Shown here: in pieces, positions 48,088 to 59,166 of the stretch
Layout of the letters: the number at the start of each line of letters is the position of its first letter
Position numbering within the stretch: position 1 is the stretch's first letter
Source of the DNA: Trichosphaerium sp. ATCC 40318
Lineage: Eukaryota > Discosea > Flabellinia > Trichosidae
DNA: 64,000 bases
Assembly: GCA_038496445.1 (NCBI GenBank)
Contig: JALMLS010000556.1
Span: 124,001-188,000, forward strand
Direction of reading: 5' to 3'
Translations under genes and position numbers: made by a program
Notes under the pieces: model-generated
Seen by the model: the letters and a program-made list of their open reading frames with translations, nothing else
Told to the model about the DNA's origin: nothing
The model's database searches: none

Positions 48088-48991
48088 ATGTCCAACCACT
48101 CTGCACCAGTGGATGCCTACTATACCCATTCTCATTCTGCTTTCCGCTACACAGCCTCTACTGTTTTCGCGACTATGCTGGTAATGTATATTATCGCGGA
48201 GATTGCAAAGAGGGTATTGCCAAGCACAAAGGTGTGGGGTACACTAGGGAGTATGCAAAAGGTTGGATTAGTAATGTACTTTCCACGTATTGTCGTTGAA
48301 GCTACTTGTTGCGCTACTTTGAGCTATGTTGGTACGTTCTTTTGCGTTTTTCTAGAGTTGCAAACTTTATTCTTTTTATGGTTACTTTGTTGACGCGTTA
48401 CTTTAAACGGCTATTTACGCTCACACTCATTTAGTATTGAACCTACCGTTCTCAAACACTATTCCTATCCCTGACGATATTCACTTCCTTTCATTCTTTC
48501 CAGCATGCGGCCTAATGTGTTTATTCGCTACAGAACCCGTATACAGACACTTCACTGGCATGAGCGACCAAGTAGCTGTTGTCGCCCATCACTTTCCTTC
48601 AGTAGTACTCATATGCCTTTGTATCGAAGGACAATACTCTGTGACCTTCCATAAGCTTCTTTTAATCTACGGATGGTTCGCTTCTCTTGAATGCTTTGCA
48701 ACTGGTTGCTTCATCTACAAGAGACTATTTCCAGCTAACTTACAGTTCCTCTCTTCCCTATTCACCTTTATGGCATGGGAAGAGTCGTGTCACACTTTCT
48801 TTCATACGCTCATTATAATCTTATTCTACTACCTCAACTGGGATTCTAAAGACTGGGCTCCATGGCAACGCATTGCTATGCCTATGGCTTCTGCTTTCTT
48901 TGCTTGTATGCAGTTCTACTTTGATACTACGTACCATTCTATTGCTAGGTATATTACCAAAAAAGCAAAAGAAGCGAAGAAGAAGGAGTGA
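48088..48991 (+). CDS. TLC-like multi-pass membrane protein, 266 residues
   Basis: Two exons (48088-48331 and 48435-48991) join in phase 1 after a GTACGT intron. The product has about seven or eight hydrophobic helices. A histidine pair, VAVVAHHFPSVVLICL, sits where TLC/TMEM56-type proteins have their conserved HH, and an FHTLIIILFYYL helix and a lysine-rich cytosolic tail (KKAKEAKKKE, ER-retrieval-like) follow. TLC proteins include ceramide synthases and lipid-handling proteins. This one is too divergent to assign an activity, and the TLC call rests on topology and the HH motif. Confidence 0.55.
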
Positions 48992-49367
48992 ATGATGAAA
49001 CCAAAAAAAAGAAAACGACTACGCGGTCTCCTTCAAGTAGTCAGGAGATTGTCAAGTCAGAAAAAAATGAAAAAACGATGTTAACAAAAAAGGCTCATAA
49101 AAATCGAAAAAACATTACGGTATGACATCCCATACGTACACACTTTGTAATTACGCGTATGTGGTGTTATTTGCAGCTTGTATTTAAATAAACCTCACCC
49201 TTTCACTTTTTAAATCTCACCTGTTTCTACACACGGCCACTCTACGTGAGAATAATGACAGTCGGTACACCAGTTTTGACCAAAATTAGAATTGTAGGCT
49301 CTCAAATTTAGCATTGACGTTGTTAATGCCACTTTTGATGTCTCTTTCGTGACTTGAATTGTATAAC
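48992..49367. other. Intergenic region
   Basis: A 376-bp spacer upstream of the ADP-ribosylglycohydrolase with no coding stretch that I trust. It likely holds the terminator of the TLC-like gene and the next promoter. Confidence 0.5.
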
Positions 49368-51049
49368 ATGGAAGCAGCGAAGAAAGAAGCGCCAATAAAC
49401 AAATTATTTAACAATGTCACTGATTTAGAAGCCAGAAGTATAGGATGCTTGCTAGGCCTCATAATCGGCGATATTCTAGGTGGTACGTAAAAAAGAAGCT
49501 AACAGCCGTTAATAATTACCATCAGCGCCTATTGAAGGATGGAGGCGTACAGCTATCATCAAGAAATACGGACAATTGCGCGATTTTGTTTCAGGTAATC
49601 TAGCTATTGGTTGGAAACTTCGTGTATTTTTTTGAAAACAGAAGGTGCATCTGTTCTCTTACTTGCAATTAGGTATGCATATGGGTATGCCTGAAAATGA
49701 ACCTCCCAGATTTGGACAATACACGGACGATAGCACGAGTGCATTAGCATTAGCACAAAGGCACGTGGATGATGGTACAGAATACGTTACCTCAATCAAA
49801 AAAAAGGCCTGTGCTCACTTTTTTTCAGTCTGGTAACACGTCAAGGCCTTGACGGTGCTCATATCGCGATGCAAACAGCTTGTTTCTGGAGAGATGCCGT
49901 ACCAAAAGTATTTTTCTCATCCCCTTCGGCTGCAATCTTGCAGTCAATTTTAGGTAAAATGTTTTCCTTTTTATGTTTACTTACTACGGTGTAGATGGTG
50001 CGAATTGGAAGTACGGTTAACTTCAAAACAATGAACGTTATTGAGTATGCTGACAACGTTTTTGTAGAACTACTGGAACCTCTCTTCACACTGAGGGAAG
50101 TTTTGCAAATGGCGGTAAGCTACAAGTCGTGTCTATGAATCCCATATTTGCTCTTTTATTTGACACATTTTAAAGGTGCAATGAAGATCGCCCCTCTTGG
50201 GATAGTGTTCAGGAATGCTTCTGATACTGATATGTACAAAGCTGTTGTACGTGAGAAGTGAACATCAGCTGATGACTTGCATTGCTGTTTAACAGCTTTT
50301 GATGGTTTTTCTGACCGAGTAAAGGTCGAGGCAGTGAAAAGTACACATGTACATCCAGAGAGTATTGATGGTGCTTGGTTAGTAGCAAAAAGTGTATCTA
50401 TGTTATGTAAAATAAGTCCATGCGATATGACACCTACTGAGTTTATAACAAAGATGAAAGGATTTGCAAAAACAGATAATATGCGTTCAACAGTACAAAC
50501 TTTTTTGGCTTTTTTTTTTTTGGTCTTTTGTTTATCTCATGCTAATGCGTTGTAGATACATAAAGTCTTATTCCACTTATCTAGAAACACTCCTGATGAG
50601 CGGGTGGTCAATGGTATTATGAATTCATTAGGACCAGAAGTTGGTACATTAAGCTGTTTTTTTACTTGGTTTTTTTTTGTAATTACATTACGGTTCTTTT
50701 TATGTATCTCAAAGGTGATGTAATTGAATCAGTACAAAATGTTATAATGGGTGATTATGGACGCCATTTCCAGATAAAAGCAGTTCATGCTGTGCCATGC
50801 GCATTATACGCTGTTGCAAAGTGTTGGCAAAATCCGGAAGAATGTATTATTAAAGCCGCAAACTTTGGTGGAGATACAGATACTATTGCTGCTATTTCCG
50901 GTGCTATAATAGGTAGCCTTCATGGTACATCATGGATACCTTCTAGATGGTATGATAATATAAGTAATGAAGTCCGTGGACGAGACTTTGCAGTTGATCT
51001 TGCTAGGAAACTGTGTAAATTAGACTTGCATTGTTCGCTGAATAAATAG
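49368..51049 (+). CDS. ADP-ribosylglycohydrolase (DraG/ARH family)
   Basis: The family removes ADP-ribose from proteins, or degrades related nucleotides, using two magnesium ions. The ATG at 49368 begins MEAAKKEAPINKLF. Motifs in order: SIGCLLGLIIGDILG then APIEG (substrate loop), FGQYTDDSTSALALA (TDDS metal site), CFWRDAVP, GAMKIAPLGIVFRNA, and NFGGDTDTIAAISGAIIG (the GGDTDT metal site), ending KLCKLDLHCSLNK at stop 51049. At least seven short introns split the gene, including one with a long T tract near 50515. All key metal ligands are present, so it should be active. ARH3/ARH1 subtype not settled. It lies just upstream of the three tandem GP-x-P genes on the same strand. Confidence 0.88.
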
Positions 51050-51392
51050 ACAACAGATCATCAGACGGATAAGTTAGATAATATGTCCTGAGCCACTCTA
51101 GAGTATTCCATTTAAGTAAAAGTTGTGAGGACAAAAAACTCTGAGGTAGTTATGGCTACGATCAATCAGAAAATTTTTCATTGCTTGAATAATTCAGTGA
51201 ACTTATGTCAATAATCAGAATAATAGCTCTGGTACGAACTTTAGAACTGTATGTCGGGTATACATTAATTTACTACGTAGCTCTCTATCTAAATTCGACA
51301 ATCATTGTGATTGATTTTTATATCAATCATTACGATCAAACATCATATTTTCATCATACACACAGCTGCAGCACCTCTTCAGAATAACTAGA

Positions 51393-51995
51393 ATGCAATC
51401 ATCTATCTTTAACAAACTTTGCAAGACCGCTACAAAAAGCAGAAAAAGAATCAGTCGAACAGGCATCAAAACAGTCTCATATAACAAGAAATACGAAAAC
51501 AATGCCCTCAGACGAAATCAAAGACAATCAAAACGTAGTTGTCGTAAAAGGCGCCCAAAATCGCTTAAACGCGTAAAGTCCAAGTGCTACGTTATGCACT
51601 GGCACAAAGATCATGGTTGTTTGCCAGTTTGCGAGGACGAAGAGAGAGAACGAATTCTCAGATCAATCAATGAGAGATTTCAAGTGCTTGGCGACAAAAC
51701 GCATCAACAGCTAGACTTGGACCTTTCAGCACTTGAATGGAAGATTGTAGAGAGCAAAGAGGAACATTTCATGAAATTACTAGAGTTTGAAGTACGCGGT
51801 GCTTCAAAGGAACTCTCTGGTATGGCAATGTGCGACTATGAGGTAGAGTGGTACATTAAGCGAGTGTGTTGGCGAATCACTCAATACGGTCCATTCCCAC
51901 CTTCTGAATTGTTCCCAATTCATGCTAAGCTACCATACGAAGATTATATAGAAGAAGTAGCAACAACGTATTTATTAAAAGACATAATTTTGTAA
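51393..51995 (+). CDS. GP-x-P family protein B
   Basis: A single-exon frame of 200 residues (ATG at 51393). The N-terminal 75 residues are very basic (KSRKRISRTGIK, SCRKRRPKSLKRVKSKC), like a nucleic-acid-binding or nuclear tail. The C-terminal domain shared with the paralogues spans about residues 120-190: LEWKIVESKEEHFMKLLEFE, a C-D-Y loop, then WRITQYGPFPPSELFP and YEDYIEEV. No named family. It is the first of three copies in a row on the plus strand. Confidence 0.75.
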   Translation: MQSSIFNKLCKTATKSRKRISRTGIKTVSYNKKYENNALRRNQRQSKRSCRKRRPKSLKRVKSKCYVMHWHKDHGCLPVCEDEERERILRSINERFQVLGDKTHQQLDLDLSALEWKIVESKEEHFMKLLEFEVRGASKELSGMAMCDYEVEWYIKRVCWRITQYGPFPPSELFPIHAKLPYEDYIEEVATTYLLKDIIL

Positions 51996-52272
51996 CTACT
52001 TGTGTTATTTGCTTTGTGAGGTTGGTTACGCGTAGAATGTGGTGTTTATGGCATCTACTTGTAGATACAAAAACTACAAAATGAGTTGCATTCTACAAGT
52101 TGCACAAGTATCAATCTAGTGGTATAAAAATAACTCCAAGCTACAGTTAAACCGTCTATCTGTTCTCAACAGACAGAATCAGATTGACGAATTTGTCAAT
52201 CTACATTCTTGCCCGAAATTCGTTTTTGGACAAAAATAACAACAACAAGAACGACTCTTTGCTTCTCGGTAA

Positions 52273-52728
52273 ATGAAGACATTGTCTCGTACATGCTCAA
52301 TGAATTCATTGCAACACCGGTTCAAACCCACCGCTTTTGAACCGGCACCTTTAGAATACGCTGAAAGCCATCCTGTACTCTTTAATAGGCCTATAGTAAC
52401 ATGGCAGCAGTAAGTACAAACTCAACGAGATAACCTTCTTTCGCTCTTTTCTTTGAGTTAGTCATCTAATCACTTCGCTATTAGAATAGAAAGGCGTACT
52501 GACCATATAGTGAAGGTCATAGCGTTAATTCTGATTGACTACATGGAAACCATAAACGGAGAGATTAGATTGAAAAACTGTCCTCTTGCTTTACAAGCAC
52601 GTGCTTATAGTGTTGTTATATCTAGAGGGCCGTTTCCTCCTGTGAGGTACTTTTCACAGTTTGTACTATGCGCGTACAAGAATTATATTGAAGAAATGGG
52701 TTTTAACCCTGCAGTGGCAGGATTTTAA
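52273..52728 (+). CDS. GP-x-P family protein C, two exons, 126 residues
   Basis: Exon 1 (52273-52409, ATG MKTLSRTCSMNS) joins in phase 2 across a GTAAGT intron to exon 2 (52485-52728). The shared domain fills the second exon: DHIVKVIALILIDYMETING, ALQARAYSVVISRGPFPPVR, YKNYIEEM. The basic N-terminus of its neighbours is reduced. It is the shortest member and the only one with an intron, so it could be a trimmed copy or one closer to the ancestral form. Confidence 0.7.
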
Positions 52729-53141
52729 CTTGACCGCACTGTATTGTTCATAAGGACAATGTATACTAGAAAAAATAAACTGCAAAGGGCAAAAAATCAC
52801 TCTACTCGATAATAATTTTTCAGATTGATGAGTTTCGCTCAAAGAATACTTTGCGCATACATTGAGCGTATTTTTGTACCTTGCAGTTTTTTGTTGCAAC
52901 TGCAAGTTTTTGGTGCTAGAAATCTATCGATGGCTTATTTGGCCTTACTGGAGACTCAATCTCGCAAATATCAATCTTGCAAAACCTATCAGATGGTGAT
53001 TCATGAAAGGCGAATTTGGTGGGTAAATTCAAGATTGATCAAGATTGATAATGCCGTTTCGTTAGACGGCCAAATCAGGCATTAATTCTTGCCGCCCACA
53101 CACTAACAACACTTCTCAACAATACACAAACACATATCACA

Positions 53142-53672
53142 ATGTTTAAAGCCTTATGCAACTCTTTGTTTTCTTCTAAATCAAAAACAGTTTGTGAAGC
53201 GCCAAAGCGCAAACAAACAGTCGCCTTTCATGTAGAGGCGCTCAAAGAAACCAGAGGAACCAATAATCAGTTTGGAATAGAACAATATCAATCAGACTCA
53301 AAACGAATTTCGCCTAAACGACCTAAGAAACACCAAAGGCACAACGCAGACATTATTGCGGAACCAATACACGAAGTTACCGTTGTCGTACCAGAAGATA
53401 GACAGATTGATTCCCTCGAGTGGAGTTCTCTCAAAGACCAAGCACAACACATTGTAGACCTCCTGGGGTTTGTTCTAGGCGACTACCTGGAGTCAGAAGA
53501 ACTTGATGAAGACGGTTGCCTATGTTTCATGCCTGTCACAGAAGAAATTGTCGACGCTGCTTACGCTTTCGTATACAAGTATGGTCCATATCCTAATGTA
53601 AAACTATTGCCAAAGGTCTCTCAAACGCGATACATAAAATTTTTGAACAACAAACAACCACACACGCAGTAA
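53142..53672 (+). CDS. GP-x-P family protein D
   Basis: A single-exon frame of 176 residues (ATG at 53142). A basic N-terminus (KRISPKRPKKHQRHN) precedes a shared domain starting LEWSSLKDQAQHIVDLLGFV, then LGDYLESEE, an acidic loop with CLCFMP, YAFVYKYGPYPNVKLLP and TRYIKFL. The second proline of the GPFPP signature is Asn here. The LEWSSLKDQ/LEWKIVESK match to protein B extends the homologous region upstream of the core. Function unknown. Confidence 0.75.
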   Translation: MFKALCNSLFSSKSKTVCEAPKRKQTVAFHVEALKETRGTNNQFGIEQYQSDSKRISPKRPKKHQRHNADIIAEPIHEVTVVVPEDRQIDSLEWSSLKDQAQHIVDLLGFVLGDYLESEELDEDGCLCFMPVTEEIVDAAYAFVYKYGPYPNVKLLPKVSQTRYIKFLNNKQPHTQ

Positions 53673-54394
53673 GCCAACAGGGCTACACTGTTAAAAAAAA
53701 AATGTCACAAAAAAAAATAAAACACCTTGTATTTCTATCAATACGCCTACAAATCACTCAAGAAGTGCCATTAATCAATCTCGTTAGTGATTCAATTTTC
53801 TTTTTTTTTTGATTGAAAACAAGCTTCATTGTTTGCGCTGAATAGGCGAAGTTCGAGCTTGAAACCATTATAGAAGTAGTTTAGGGCGTGTACAGTGGAT
53901 AGAGAGATATCTTTCGCAATAAAATAACAGCGACTTGTTTTTATTCCCGCAGGCTCGCCTATGACGCGCTTAGACGTCAACGGCCTGAGTAGGCAAAAAA
54001 CTTTTTGAGTTGAAATGTATCTAGTTAATTGTCAATACATTCACTGCTAAATGTCTGAGCCGCCACTTGTAAGCGTCACACAGAATTTTAGCGCCAACTT
54101 ATTGTTTGGGCTGAAAATGGTTCTACTCACGCAAAGACGCTCATCTGTAGATATAGCGCTTTGTTTAAATCAAATACTACCTTTGACCACTACACAATAC
54201 AATTGCCAAACGCTTGTGCTTAAACAACAGCTACCCCTGTAACCGCTTTTGTGAAGGTTTGTACCAAAAACGTACGTAAACATGCTGTGCTTCGTGCGAA
54301 GCATATTTTCGCTTGAACTACTCGTGCAATATGCGTGTGGTTGTAGCAGCTCATAAGACGCTCAAACATTCATTTTTGTATGTAGGTCACCACA
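53673..54394. other. Intergenic region
   Basis: A plus frame at 54051-54242 (63 residues, ending QQLPL) starts with a good ATG but has no domain or conserved signature. I rate it about 0.2. The rest is AT-rich spacer. Confidence 0.4.
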
Positions 54395-56228
54395 ATGTTG
54401 TCGCGAGCTATGCGATTCTCTCACAGAGCGCACCAAGTGCAGCTCCGCACTCGCACAAAGCGAAAAATTACCGTTATCGCTCCTAAAGTCCAAATACATC
54501 AGTACGGCACATTAAGCGAAGAGTTGAACGAATGGCTTGATTTCTATTGTATTGAGCCAATGCAAGCGGAGACTTTCGTTCAAAATCTTCTCGCAAGCGC
54601 GTATGCAGATGATCCATTACCAGAAAACGACGCACAGGTACATATACGATTAATTGCAAGCTGTTGATTTTAAATATTATGAATTTCACTTTAACCGCGT
54701 ATTTACCTACCAAGGCTTTTATTTGAGCGTAGAAACTCTATATTAAAGCATAAAAAATTCTTTTCACGCTATTGTAGCCAAAAAAAAACGTGTGACTTCA
54801 CCTTTTTAGATTTTGAATTCACTCATCTTAGGCTTACTTGACGCGTGAATATGTTACACCTCATCTAAAAGATCTAACTGATTATGTCACAGACTTACGT
54901 AAAGATTACGATAATAAGGTTTATGCTAACTACGGCACGTGGCGAAGCAAAAAGAAGGAAATAGCAAATGCTTCAAAAACATTTTTCAGTTTTTTTTGTA
55001 AATCCTGATTTGTGAACTTGTTGCTCATCGTTCGGCTTAGGTATTAACCCTGAGTTACGTACTTCATCAACAGAACCAACTCCTTACGGACGTACAAATC
55101 CTCAGGATTACCCTATTGGCCACTGTAACATGATCAGAGACGGCATGTTTACTGCTCTTGAGCATTCACAACCGATTACAGATCTCACATCAAAGGGTGT
55201 TGTTTTTAAGAAAATTTTCATCATCCTTAACAATGAGTACTTCCAAAATGCTATACAAATAGGTGACCTTTACCTTGATGTTGCAAATGATACAGTAGAT
55301 CCAAAGAAGCCTCAGATTGAAGTAGAGCCTCTTAAAGAGGTTAACTTTAAAAAGATTGAAAGTTTTGATCGATGTTTTGATGTTTCTGAGAAATACTTGA
55401 ATGCTAAGCTTTACCCAAATCTGTTGTTTCCTATGGTTGCACCTATGTACCCAATGTTTGCTATAGATGAAGAAGGAGTCATAAGATTGATGAATACATG
55501 TCAAGTGGCAAGCTTAAAGAGTATGGTTCAAAATTATGAACCTGTTCTTGGGTTCTTGGAAAATTCCGAGTTTATGGATAGGACTCTTCCTGAAGAGTAT
55601 GTTGATATTATTCAAGATTGGCATGAAGAGCAAGAGAATCCTAATGATATTGCTGCATTCAGTTTAGAAGATGATAGAGATAGTATTGTTGATTTCATTG
55701 TTGAAGATTTACAAGAACGTGGTGAACAACAAAGTATTTATGATAATGTCATTCACTCAGTTGCAACTAATACGTACGTTAAAAATACCTTACATTACCA
55801 CAGTATTTTTCCAAAAAACCCTCAACTTCATGTGTAGTGCCTATAGTGTTAACAATAGCGCAGTAACTCAGTTTGTTTGTTTTTTGAAGCCGGAAACTGA
55901 ATTTTGTTCTTTGTTGTCTTTTGTAGAGATCTTTGAGACCTCTCCTTTTTAATTAAAAATGTTTATTTTTTTACTTTTGTCAAAAAGTGAATGGCTTATC
56001 AAATCTTGAAAAGGTGTCTTGTTCAAGAGTCTACCAAGTTTTTTTTTTTTGAGATAAAATTATTGTCTTCAAGTTTGTTGATGTCTTTGTTTTAATAGGG
56101 CTGCTCAACTTAATGAAGCAGGTTTATTACCTGATATTGATACTGTAGATAAACTACGCGATGAGGGTATAATACCTCAATCAAGACAAAAACCAGAATT
56201 TCAAGAAGTATTCGAGGTTGTTGAATGA
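54395..56228 (+). CDS. Unknown, probably mitochondrial protein, 402 residues
   Basis: Four exons close in phase: 54395-54637, 54832-54934, 55041-55773 and 56099-56228. The second intron has a GC donor (GCACGT at 54935), which phase requires. The N-terminus (MLSRAMRFSHRAHQVQLRTR) is an arginine-rich amphipathic leader typical of mitochondrial import. The mature part has LTDYVTDLRKDYDNKVYANY, GRTNPQDYPIGHCNMIRDG, KIFIILNNEYFQNAIQIGDL, KYLNAKLYPNLLFPMVAP and an acidic C-terminal half (DIIQDWHEEQENPND). I recognise no domain. The well-folded composition and clean exon structure say it is a real, probably conserved protein. Confidence 0.8.
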
Positions 56229-56271
56229 AAAATAAATAAAACTCTGTAAAAATCTTTGTTGTACAATTTAT

Positions 56272-56619
56272 ATGAATACAGCAGCGGCTATTGAGACTAC
56301 CAGTGGAAGTATCACACCTGATTCACATCATATCAAGGTAAAAAACGACTTAATTCCTACACGAGAGTGTCTAAGGCAGTCTATCGACTAGATGTTGTTA
56401 TTGCTTGTACTGGTTACAAATCTGCTAATTCTGTCAACAAGTTTACAAAAATATTCTTGTTTTATTCCTAAATAACAAGTATATAACGTAGTGTAAATGC
56501 AAAAAATGTTGTTTGGCATTTGGAACAAAGTATTTAGGCTCAACAGGACACAAGGGCCAACCAAATATACCTTATCTAAATCGTGCAAAGAGTTGAAAAA
56601 CCAAAAAGGTGCGAAATAA
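56272..56619 (+). CDS. Possible small protein, 70 residues, three exons
   Basis: Phase-consistent exons 56272-56337, 56376-56440 and 56538-56619 give MNTAAAIETTSGSITPDSHH, a middle reading LDVVIACTGYKSANSVNK, and a Lys-rich end. The middle resembles the ATGYK motif of flavin monooxygenases, but nothing else of that family is present, so it may be chance or a gene remnant. It starts 44 bp after the previous gene's stop. Confidence 0.3.
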
Positions 56620-56795
56620 GTTACAAGTTTTTTTACTTGATCACTTTACATACTCCGCGTTTGGTATTGTTGACCCAGATATCATTTCAGATTCACCTTT
56701 GAGTATAGACACAACCTATCAATAGAGATTAATTGATAATCAAGCACAAAAAAAAAAGTTTCAGATTTTTCTAATAATTTTGTAGAGAGTTGTTC

Positions 56796-58801
56796 TTATT
56801 TCTTATTTGCCTTTTCACGGATTGAATCATAACTTGGTTCTCCTTTATAGAAACCAAAGGTAGAATGTCTTCCGCCCACATAGTATCCATCGAGATGAAA
56901 ACATCTTTCACCTTCGCCTACCATACCTAACTCTACTTGCATTGCGTTTGTCATATCGTATGAGCCTAAAAATCTAAACGTCAGTATTACGAACTAAGTA
57001 CTAACTAAATCCAAAAATGTGCGCTTGTTTAAACTTATACATACTAATGTACACACTAAAGAACAAAAAAACAAATACACTAGAATCTGAGAAACAACAC
57101 GTGTTGGCTTGAAGTAAAGTTGTTTTTTGTAAAAAAAGAAAACAGCAATCGATTTTCTGAGTGGTACTGATGTGAATTGGGAAACTAGTGCACTGATCAG
57201 AGTATGTATTACCTAGTGAAATCCTGTATTTTTGTCTCTGGTTCTCTGTTACTATCCAAGCATATTTAATCTTGTTTGGACCTTGTTTCATAATATCAAA
57301 GAATTCATACACAAGAACTAACTCATTTTCTCCGTTCTTCATCTGTTCTCTACAGTATTTTGGACTGTTGACCTAATTAGAAGACCATTAGCACCAGAGC
57401 TTCACATATTATATCTCAGACACGCGTTGAGGTAGTATGCACTGCTTCACACAACAAAGAAATGAAGAAAGCAAAAAACAAATAAAATCACGTGTACCTT
57501 TCCAGCAGTGTATAAATCAAAGATTTTAACTTTCCACTCGTCCCTCTCTTTAACTTTACCTAGTTTTTGGTACAACTGTATAATTTTTGCAACAGCATTC
57601 CAGTCTGATGGATTAATCTCAACCACTTTTAAAAAAGCCTCTACAGCTTCATTTGGTTTATCATTTGTTTGGTACGTCTAATGTTATTCAATTATGTAAT
57701 GTGTAAGATATCATGTATGTTTACATACCGTCCCCAAGTTGTACCATGCGTTTAGGTACCTAATGTTCACGTTTAGATATCAGACAAAATAAATTATCGT
57801 GAAAATAAAAAAAGTTGTTGTGAAACGTTTTCCATTCAGGTCTTGTTGGAACTCCCAAAAAATGAGCGCAGTGCTCAACATTTACTAGATTCTTCACTTT
57901 TTTTGGTGGTCACGTGATTGAAAAAAGTGAATTGTTTTTAGCCGTACTTAGGATCTATTTCAGCTGCTTTTTTCCAGTTCTCAATAGCTCCTTCTGTATC
58001 CTTTTTTGAGGCACAGCAAGAAGCGATACCATAGAAGGCACCTAATGACGACATTGTTAGTAATCAACAAGCAGACTTTGAGGCAAAGTCATAAAAAAAA
58101 AATTAGACGCAAAACAATTGAGTTCTCACTCTTCTCTTTGGGATCTACAGCGATAGCTTTCTTAAAAGATTCCGTTGCTTTATCGTAGTCCTTTAAACCA
58201 TGTTGTAGGACCTACTTATCATTAAATAAAGCTGTGTTATACCTTTTAAAGTGACATACAAGGCCGGCTTGGAGTAGGTATGTTGAGTTATTTGGATCAA
58301 GTTCAGTAGCTTTCTGTAAGCATTCAAGTGCCTTGGTATGTTCGTTGGCGTATCTACAAGACTAGTTTACAAACACAACCAAAACAGGAGTAACTTCCGA
58401 AGTGGCGCAATTTATTTGAAAAAGAGGCAACCTCTTTGCATACCTATGAATCATTCCTTGCCAGTGATAGCTCTCTGGGACCTTGATATTGTTTTTTATT
58501 GATTTTCCAAACAGTACGTATGCTTCAGCGTCTCTAGATCCTAAAAAGTACGCCTTTTTGCTTGTTACGATGTTGAGAAATGATTTTAAACGGTTTTTTT
58601 TCGTACCCTTGCCAAAATGTAGTCAGAGAGGCTGGGCTCATCTCTTTTCTTTGTTTCTAGCGATTCAGTTATCTTAGCAAGCCCTAACTTTGTTTCTACT
58701 TGTTGAGGGTTCAAAGCTAATTTTTCTAGCATCTCTAGCGTTTCTTCGAGTTCTGTGTTAGTATCAGCCATGTTTTGAGTTGTTGTAGCTGTGTTACCCA
58801 T
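56796..58801 (-). CDS. TPR-repeat protein with a conserved-looking C-terminal domain
   Basis: The ATG at 58801 (a second in-frame ATG lies at 58771) begins with an acidic coil (TNTELEETLEMLEKLALNPQ). Roughly five TPR units follow over small exons: KALECLQKATELDPNNSTY, KDYDKATESFKKAIAVDP, KKDTEGAIENWKKAAEIDP, KPNEAVEAFLKVVEINPSD. After the repeats comes a distinct domain: REQMKNGENELVLVYEFFD, IKYAWIVTENQRQKYRISLG, FHLDGYYVGGRHSTFGFYKG. The stop is at 56796. TPRs bind peptides or partner proteins. The C-terminal domain I cannot name. The exact intron set was not checked throughout. Confidence 0.8.
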
Positions 58802-59166
58802 GTGCTAGCGCTTCATTATTCCTTAATTTGGCAACAACCTTTAAGGACAACCTCGGCTCTTCCAAGTTTATGTTAACTCCTGATAGATGCTATGTACTGT
58901 ATCTTGGGGTGCCTTCAGAGGATGAAATAGTAAGATCTACAAAACATAGATGTACGTGAACATTGACGTCAAAGCTGTTTTCTCTACTGCCTGCCTTTGC
59001 ACTCTTGAAGTGCTAAGTATCCTTGGTTGGATTGTATAGACACGTAGATTCCTTTATGAAACTGGCAATCTCTGTCCGTATCTAAACGGCGAAAAAAAAC
59101 AGAATCAAAACTGGAAAAAAGTACAAAGAATTACATCATCAAATTTATGTTTGTAAGTTGAATCGG
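58802..59166. other. Spacer with competing short frames
   Basis: A plus model (ATG about 58871, GTACGT donor, second exon near 59015-59085) would give a 50-residue product starting MLTPDRCYVLYLGVPSEDE. A minus exon over the same bases reads KGIYVSIQSNQGYLALQECK, like one blade of a fascin-type beta-trefoil. They cannot both be right, and neither can be completed. Confidence 0.25.

Noticed and set aside
56376-56580. Flavin monooxygenase gene
   Set aside because: Only an ATGYK-like string and a TGH-like string in the wrong order; no dinucleotide-binding fold is present.
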